From CAYUNA01 sp047629355 (GTDB taxonomy: Bacteria > Bacteroidota > Bacteroidia > Chitinophagales > Saprospiraceae), in the NCBI GenBank assembly GCA_047629355.1, contig JBLHWU010000059.1, positions 1-29,352 of the forward strand: a DNA stretch of 29,352 nt, read 5' to 3'. The position numbers and the translations under genes were made by a program. This document shows positions 24,792 through 29,352 of the stretch, piece by piece; position 1 is the stretch's first letter; every line of letters begins with the position of its first letter. The notes beneath the pieces are model-generated. The model searched no databases. It was given only the letters and a program-made list of their open reading frames with translations, and was not told the DNA's origin.

Positions 24792-26642
24792 TTAAATTTT
24801 CTTTCCTGCAATCGCCTTCTGAATATTCACATCCATCGCACGATGCGCCAACGGTGCAGTATATTCATTCAATTCTTCCATTCGCTTGTTAATCAAGTCT
24901 TTATCCTCGCCTTTCGTTGCTACTCTTAGATTATTAACGAGTAAAATGGTTTGTTCCGCTTCTTCTTTCGTTAAAATTGCCGCGTTTTGAATCAAGAATT
25001 TATCCGCAGATAAAAGAATGTTGTTCGATTCATTTCGAGCTTCAAGCAGCGACCGAATTTGCATATCTTCCTTGGCATTGTGTATAGAATCAATCAGCAT
25101 TTTGCCCATTTCTTCCTCTGTGATACCATAAGTTGGTTTGATGTCGATGGAAGTGGCGACGTTGGAACGCAATTCCTTCGCTTTTACTTTTAAAATACCA
25201 TCTGCATTTAGCAAAAATTGAATTTCAATTTTGGGCAAACCAGCAGGCATCGGTGGAATTCCTTTTAAAATAAATTCCCCTAACTTTCGGTTGTCCGCCA
25301 CCAAATCCCGTTCGCCTTGATAAACCGCAATTTTTAAATTTTTTTGACCATCGACAGAGGTCGTATAGTTTCGCCCAACTTTCGAGGGTACTTTTGAATT
25401 TCGAGGAATAATCGTATCCATCAAACCACCAACAGTCTCAATTCCAAGCGATAAGGGCGTAATATCCAACAGCAAAACATCTTTTTGATTACCCGCCAAA
25501 ACATCTGCTTGAATCGCCGCACCCAAGGCTACCACTTCATCTGGATTCAATTTATCAAACACTTCTTTTCCAAAAAACGCACTCACCGATTTTTTTACCA
25601 TTGGCACTCGCGTCGAACCACCAACCATGACGATGTGGTCTATCTCTGACGCGTTCAATTTAGCATCTTTTAATGCGTTCTTACAGCATTCTAAAGTTTT
25701 ATCTATCAACGGTTGAATAAGATTTTCAAACTCTGATTTTGTCAGATTACAATCCAATTTTTCAACAGTAGACGTATAATTTTCGTTGGAACTTAGATGC
25801 TTTTTCGCTTCTTCCGCACCCAGTCGCAAAGCTTGCATCAATCCTTTATTATCAACAATCTCCGATTCTTTCAAACCATTTTTCTCTATCCAAAAATCAA
25901 CAATCGCTCGGTCAAAATCATCGCCTCCTAAAAACGTATCACCATTGGTTGAAAGCACTTCAAAAATACCCGCATCAATCTCTAAAATTGAAATATCAAA
26001 CGTTCCCCCACCAAGGTCGAAAACTGCAATTTTCTGCGCCTCTTCTTCGTTCAAACCATAAGCCAAACTCGCCGCCGTTGGTTCGTTCACAATCCGCAAG
26101 ACATCTAGTCCTGCTAACTTTCCTGCATCTCGCGTCGCTTGTCGTTGTGCATCATTAAAATAGGCTGGCACCGTAATTACCGCTTTTGAAACCGTCGCTT
26201 TCAGCATTTTTTCAATCCGCGTTTTCAGATATTTTAAAATCTCTGCCGACAATTCAATAGGTGTATAAAACTTGTCCCCTACTCTGATTTTCACCAGACT
26301 ATCCGTATCCTCATCAATGATTTTATACCCAAAATATTGCTGAAACGTTTCGACATCCCCATACGATTTCCCCATCAATCGCTTGACGGAATAAATGGTG
26401 TTTTCAGGATGTGTTATCAATTTTTCGCGAGCTTCCTCACCTACCAAAATACCTCCATTTTCCTCAAAATGCAGAATCGACGGTACGAGCGTATTTTTTC
26501 CATCATCATCTTTGACCGCTACCACTTCTCCATCTTTCATATAGGCAACTAGGCTATTCGTTGTGCCCAAGTCGATGCCGATGATGATGTTGCTGTCGTT
26601 TTTAACCGTTCCGTCTTTTAAATTTATTGCTATTTTTGCCAT
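24792..26642 (-). CDS. hscA: Hsp70-family chaperone, HscA-like
   Basis: ATP-driven chaperone of 616 residues, the length of E. coli HscA. It has an N-terminal extension of about 18 residues before the first phosphate loop (GIDLGTTNSLV, 22-32), also as in HscA. Other Hsp70 signatures are NEPTAASLAYG (186-196), FDLGGGTFDISIL (208-220) and IVMVGGSTRVPMVKK. The substrate-binding domain begins near LLLDITPLSLGIETVGG. The acidic EEV-type tail of DnaK is missing; the protein ends AIAGKKI. HscA works with HscB and IscU in Fe-S cluster assembly. No isc genes are adjacent, so that role rests on sequence type alone, and a second DnaK-like paralogue is the alternative. A 23-base tandem repeat lies just upstream of the start. 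Confidence 0.85.
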   Translation of the reverse strand: MAKIAINLKDGTVKNDSNIIIGIDLGTTNSLVAYMKDGEVVAVKDDDGKNTLVPSILHFEENGGILVGEEAREKLITHPENTIYSVKRLMGKSYGDVETFQQYFGYKIIDEDTDSLVKIRVGDKFYTPIELSAEILKYLKTRIEKMLKATVSKAVITVPAYFNDAQRQATRDAGKLAGLDVLRIVNEPTAASLAYGLNEEEAQKIAVFDLGGGTFDISILEIDAGIFEVLSTNGDTFLGGDDFDRAIVDFWIEKNGLKESEIVDNKGLMQALRLGAEEAKKHLSSNENYTSTVEKLDCNLTKSEFENLIQPLIDKTLECCKNALKDAKLNASEIDHIVMVGGSTRVPMVKKSVSAFFGKEVFDKLNPDEVVALGAAIQADVLAGNQKDVLLLDITPLSLGIETVGGLMDTIIPRNSKVPSKVGRNYTTSVDGQKNLKIAVYQGERDLVADNRKLGEFILKGIPPMPAGLPKIEIQFLLNADGILKVKAKELRSNVATSIDIKPTYGITEEEMGKMLIDSIHNAKEDMQIRSLLEARNESNNILLSADKFLIQNAAILTKEEAEQTILLVNNLRVATKGEDKDLINKRMEELNEYTAPLAHRAMDVNIQKAIAGKKI

Positions 26643-26652
26643 TGTTTCAGAA

Positions 26653-26698
26653 GTCAGGGGTCAGACCACTTTGTTGTCAGAGGTTAGACCGTTTTATT
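26653..26698. repeat. Two tandem 23-base repeats before the Hsp70 gene
   Basis: GTCAGGGGTCAGACCACTTT.. (26653-26675) is followed at once by GTCAGAGGTTAGACCGTTTT.. (26676-26698) and a third start GTCAAAT. The block begins 11 bases upstream of the Hsp70 start codon, so it would lie in the mRNA leader. It may be an operator or slippage product. The rest of 26643-27034 holds a GTCGCC/GGCGAC hairpin (26850-26887) and the terminator at 26931. Confidence 0.75.
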
Positions 26699-26930
26699 GT
26701 CAAATATTTATAATGGAAACAGCCAATTCTATCAAACTGTTTTCAAAAAAGCGCGAAGGTAGGATATTTTTGAAATTTGATTTCAATGACAGAAATTAGT
26801 TTGTAAAAACTTGCCAGAATCTTTCCGCATTTAGGAATCTAGCCTTTTGGTCGCCCAATCTATAGCAAAAACGTGACATTAGGCGACTACAAGAGTGCGC
26901 CCCTATATACCGTGCAAAAAAAATCAAAAC

Positions 26931-26964
26931 AAAAAATGCCCTCCGAACGAATTCGGAAGGCATT
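26931..26964 (-). terminator. Terminator of the broken T9SS gene
   Basis: AATGCCCTCCGAA pairs with TTCGGAAGGCATT around CGAA, with one mismatch. On the minus strand a run of U follows. It lies 70 bases beyond the last stop codon of the pseudogene. Confidence 0.85.
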
Positions 26965-27034
26965 CAAATTTGACGCATTTCTTTTAACTGCTAATTTAAC
27001 TTTAAAATCAGTTAGCAACTTATCTATAGATATT

Positions 27035-29236
27035 TTATTGCTTAACAATTTTACCGCTCGCCGTAGCTTGTCCATTCATTTGAACGGTAAAGAAATAGAG
27101 TCCATTTTGCAAATGCGCTGTATTAATCATGAGGGCGTGACTTTCAAATTTTTCGACTTGAACGAGCTTACCGACCGCATCGTAAATCTCTAATATTCCT
27201 GTTCTAAAGTCTTCCGTTTTTACATCAATGGTCAACTAATTTTCAACTGGATTCGGGTAATAATCAATGCTTACATTCTCTATCAAAATTTCCGTCGCTT
27301 CTACCGTTATTAATGGTTCAGCAACGGTATGCATCGCAACATTCGTCATTACGGGGTCGTTGAAATCAAAATAGATACCGACCTGATTTTCAATAACATC
27401 TCCTAAATTAATGTCTTCGCTTTGCTCAATCGAATAGCGAATAAATCTGTGAGAAGACACTTCATTAACGTTAATGTCTGGCAACATGATTTCAGGAAAG
27501 TAGAATACCAATTTGTCTTCTTCAAACGCTGGAATATAATCATGGCTGCTCCCAATCGGACGCATCGTTGACCAATCCAAACCATCAACTAATGGGTTCT
27601 CGATTCGGACATTGAACGCCGTGTCATTACCCGTATTTTGGAAGCGAATCAAGTATTCCATTGATTGTCCTCGGTCAATAAAATGGTCTTCCTCATAACC
27701 CAATGGAAAACCAGTAATGTCATTCGGGTCCCAAGAACTGCGGCTTTCTTCGCAATGCACAAACGTGAATGGTTCGCCATTATAAAATCGAAACTGTGTC
27801 ACATATCCCAAGCTAATGGAGCCATCTGGATGCGTTCCACAGCCTTCGATGAACGCAATTAATTGGTCACTCAACGGATGATTCGCCACTTGCTCAACTT
27901 CCATGCGGCAGGTCCTTCCAAAGTTTTCAGTTTCCATTTCCCACGTTTCACCGTTGTTCAATTGAATTTGGTCTTGCATTTTCACCAAGAGGTCTTCGAT
28001 GATTATATAATCTACTGCTTCGGTCATGTCTGCGCCCGTATTTTCAACGACAAACTTCACCATTTCATCATTACAAATTCCAGTCAATTCCAAATTCGCA
28101 CCACTCCAAAGCGGGTTATTTGGCAAGCACCATTCATTTGGAAGAATGGTGGCTTCCGTACAATGTGTTTGACCTAAAATCGCGTCGCAATCTAAGAAAA
28201 CATCGACATAAATCTGTCCACATTCTCCAACATCCACGTAACCTAAATCAAATGTAATAGGTCTTCCCATCTACTAAAGTTGGCGTAACTGAAGTATTGG
28301 TAATGCTTAAAAAAGGGTCAAATTCAACAACCACTGAAGCATCTTCTGCAAGCGTGGTACCGAGGTTACAATAGTCAATATAATAGTGACTCGCAAAACA
28401 AGGACGCAAGAAGAAACTATTGACCTGCACATCCATCAACGGGCAATCAACGACGGCTTGTGTACCAATTTCCAAGTCAGCGGAGGTATCGCTTATCGAT
28501 GGTCACGGGGTAGGAAGTTTGGCAACTTTCCCAGTATTCATTTGGTGCATTAACGAGTACATTATAGTCGCCTGATGGTGCAATAATGACGAAATTTCCA
28601 TCTTCGTCGACGACTTGCAAATAGTTCGTTGTGCCTTCTAATTCTACACCCCAATTTGGTGGAAGACCAGCAGTGTCATCATTTTGGCAGTTGTCATTTA
28701 GGTCATTGAAAAACGTTCCAGAAATGGTCTTGTAATCTGCCAATGAAGAATTATCTAAGTCCCCTATTTTTATAGCAATAATGTCCATCGTTACATCTGC
28801 GGCTAAATTTTCTACAGAAAGCGGGACATAATTTAAATTAGACCAAGGATTCATTGGGTCAAGAGGTTGCGTGTCAGCGTGAAGATATTCCCACGAATCT
28901 GAATTACTAAAACTCGTTGCTTCCCCTGTTATTAATTTTATTAAAAAGACCAAATCAAGCGTTGAAACAACGCTCATTATTATTTACATCACCAGCAATT
29001 CATTGGTAAAAAGTAGGTTGAACAATTCCCAAAATAAGAGCGCGCATCATCAAGGCATCCAACCAATTTACACCATTACCATAATCTAATGGCGAAATGG
29101 GTTCAATATCTCCAGTGTAGCCGACGGGCGCATCAAATTCGTAAAAGCCATTGGTGTCAGTTGTAGTGCTGCCAAGGTTCGTCGCTTGGACGGTTATTCC
29201 AGAAACGGGTTCGCCGTTATCACGGGAAAACTCTCT
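27035..29236 (-). pseudogene. T9SS-sorted secreted protein with dockerin-like tail, broken by five lesions and cut at its N-terminal side
   Basis: Read on the minus strand, fragments join into one protein. GEPVSGITVQATNLGS...TDTNGFYEFDAP is a Cna-B-like domain. The dockerin-like pair follows (NWLDALMMRALILG; GDVNNN...STLDLVFLIKLI). A long beta-rich part has SSWDPNDITGFPLGYEEDHF and YLIRFQNTGNDTAFNVRI. The tail is a type A sorting domain (YYPNPVEN...LTIDVKTEDF...LQNGLYFFTVQ). The breaks are an in-frame TGA at 29000-29002 and one extra base near 28977-28985. Extra A/T bases follow near 28493 and at 28256-28257, and an in-frame TAG at 27236-27238 splits the sorting domain. Removing the single bases restores typical family sequence. 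No N-terminus or signal peptide remains; homology stops near 29236, beside the transposase fragment. Either real decay or poor consensus near a contig end. Confidence 0.85.
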
Positions 29237-29352
29237 ATTCCAAAGCCATTAGTAATGACAAATATGCAATATGATGTGATAGATCAAATAGCGACTCGTC
29301 CTACTACAACTTTGAAGATGTCGACACGTGCACGTATTTTACTTTCAGGTTA
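29237..29352 (+). mobile_element. Partial transposase start, probably IS630 family
   Basis: The frame is open to the window edge. From the ATG at 29255 it reads MTNMQYDVIDQIATRPTTTL, then KMSTRARILLSG, and in frame upstream SIPKPLV. The pattern KPLVMT..Q...I.....T.....STRARILL resembles the N-terminal helix-turn-helix of IS630-type transposases. Only about 33 codons are visible and no terminal inverted repeat can be confirmed. The matching frame seems to begin near 29237 without a start codon, so the element may be truncated at this junction. It probably caused or accompanied the loss of the neighbouring T9SS gene. Confidence 0.5.

Noticed and set aside
26653..26705. CRISPR-like short repeats
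   Set aside because: Only two diverged units directly joined without spacers; no cas genes.

Overview
The window comes from a low-GC member of the Bacteroidota, most likely Saprospiria-like. Three secreted proteins end in type IX secretion (T9SS) sorting domains, one of them after a dockerin-like Saprospiraceae-style tail. Start regions carry the Bacteroidota -7 box TAnnTTTG and no clear Shine-Dalgarno sequences. Intergenic spaces are crowded with hairpin repeats of kinds common in this phylum.

Layout. Positions 430-5949 (minus) encode a giant SprB-repeat surface protein with a type B T9SS tail. Positions 6427-8196 (plus) encode the SppA protease. Positions 8605-13098 (minus) encode a large CotH/lamin-tail/beta-helix secreted protein, preceded by a FISUMP lipoprotein (13218-13808, minus). 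Positions 13921-14261 hold decayed coding remnants. Positions 14393-18030 (minus) encode a secreted M16 peptidase pair, a catalytic HxxEH subunit followed by a non-catalytic subunit with an extra C-terminal domain. The plus strand then carries ribD, a CGWC thioredoxin-like protein, an unrecognised lipoprotein, a free-methionine-sulfoxide reductase (msrC), a geranylgeranyl-reductase-family flavoprotein and hemL. An HscA-type Hsp70 gene (24792-26642, minus) converges on hemL. The right end (27035 to about 29236, minus) is a T9SS/dockerin-like gene wrecked by at least five lesions. It abuts a partial, probably IS630-type, transposase start at the edge.

How the genes relate. There is no single pathway here. 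Housekeeping metabolism (riboflavin, haem, Fe-S chaperone, redox repair) is interleaved with cell-surface and secreted proteins (SprB-like, CotH, FISUMP, M16 pair, SppA). The M16 pair is the only clear functional unit.

The most unusual content is non-coding. Three long near-complete palindromes (163-325, 20257-20417, 20419-20561) share a terminal signature, yet their stems differ in sequence between copies. A structured hairpin with a U-tract lies in the leader of the M16 operon. Several other repeat families (TTGAGGGA hairpins, GTAGCGGCGA elements, CTCGGATT hairpins, a GTCATTCCGACCGAA element, a CCCCAGCCCCTAAAGGGG element) fill the gaps. No tRNA, rRNA or CRISPR array was found.
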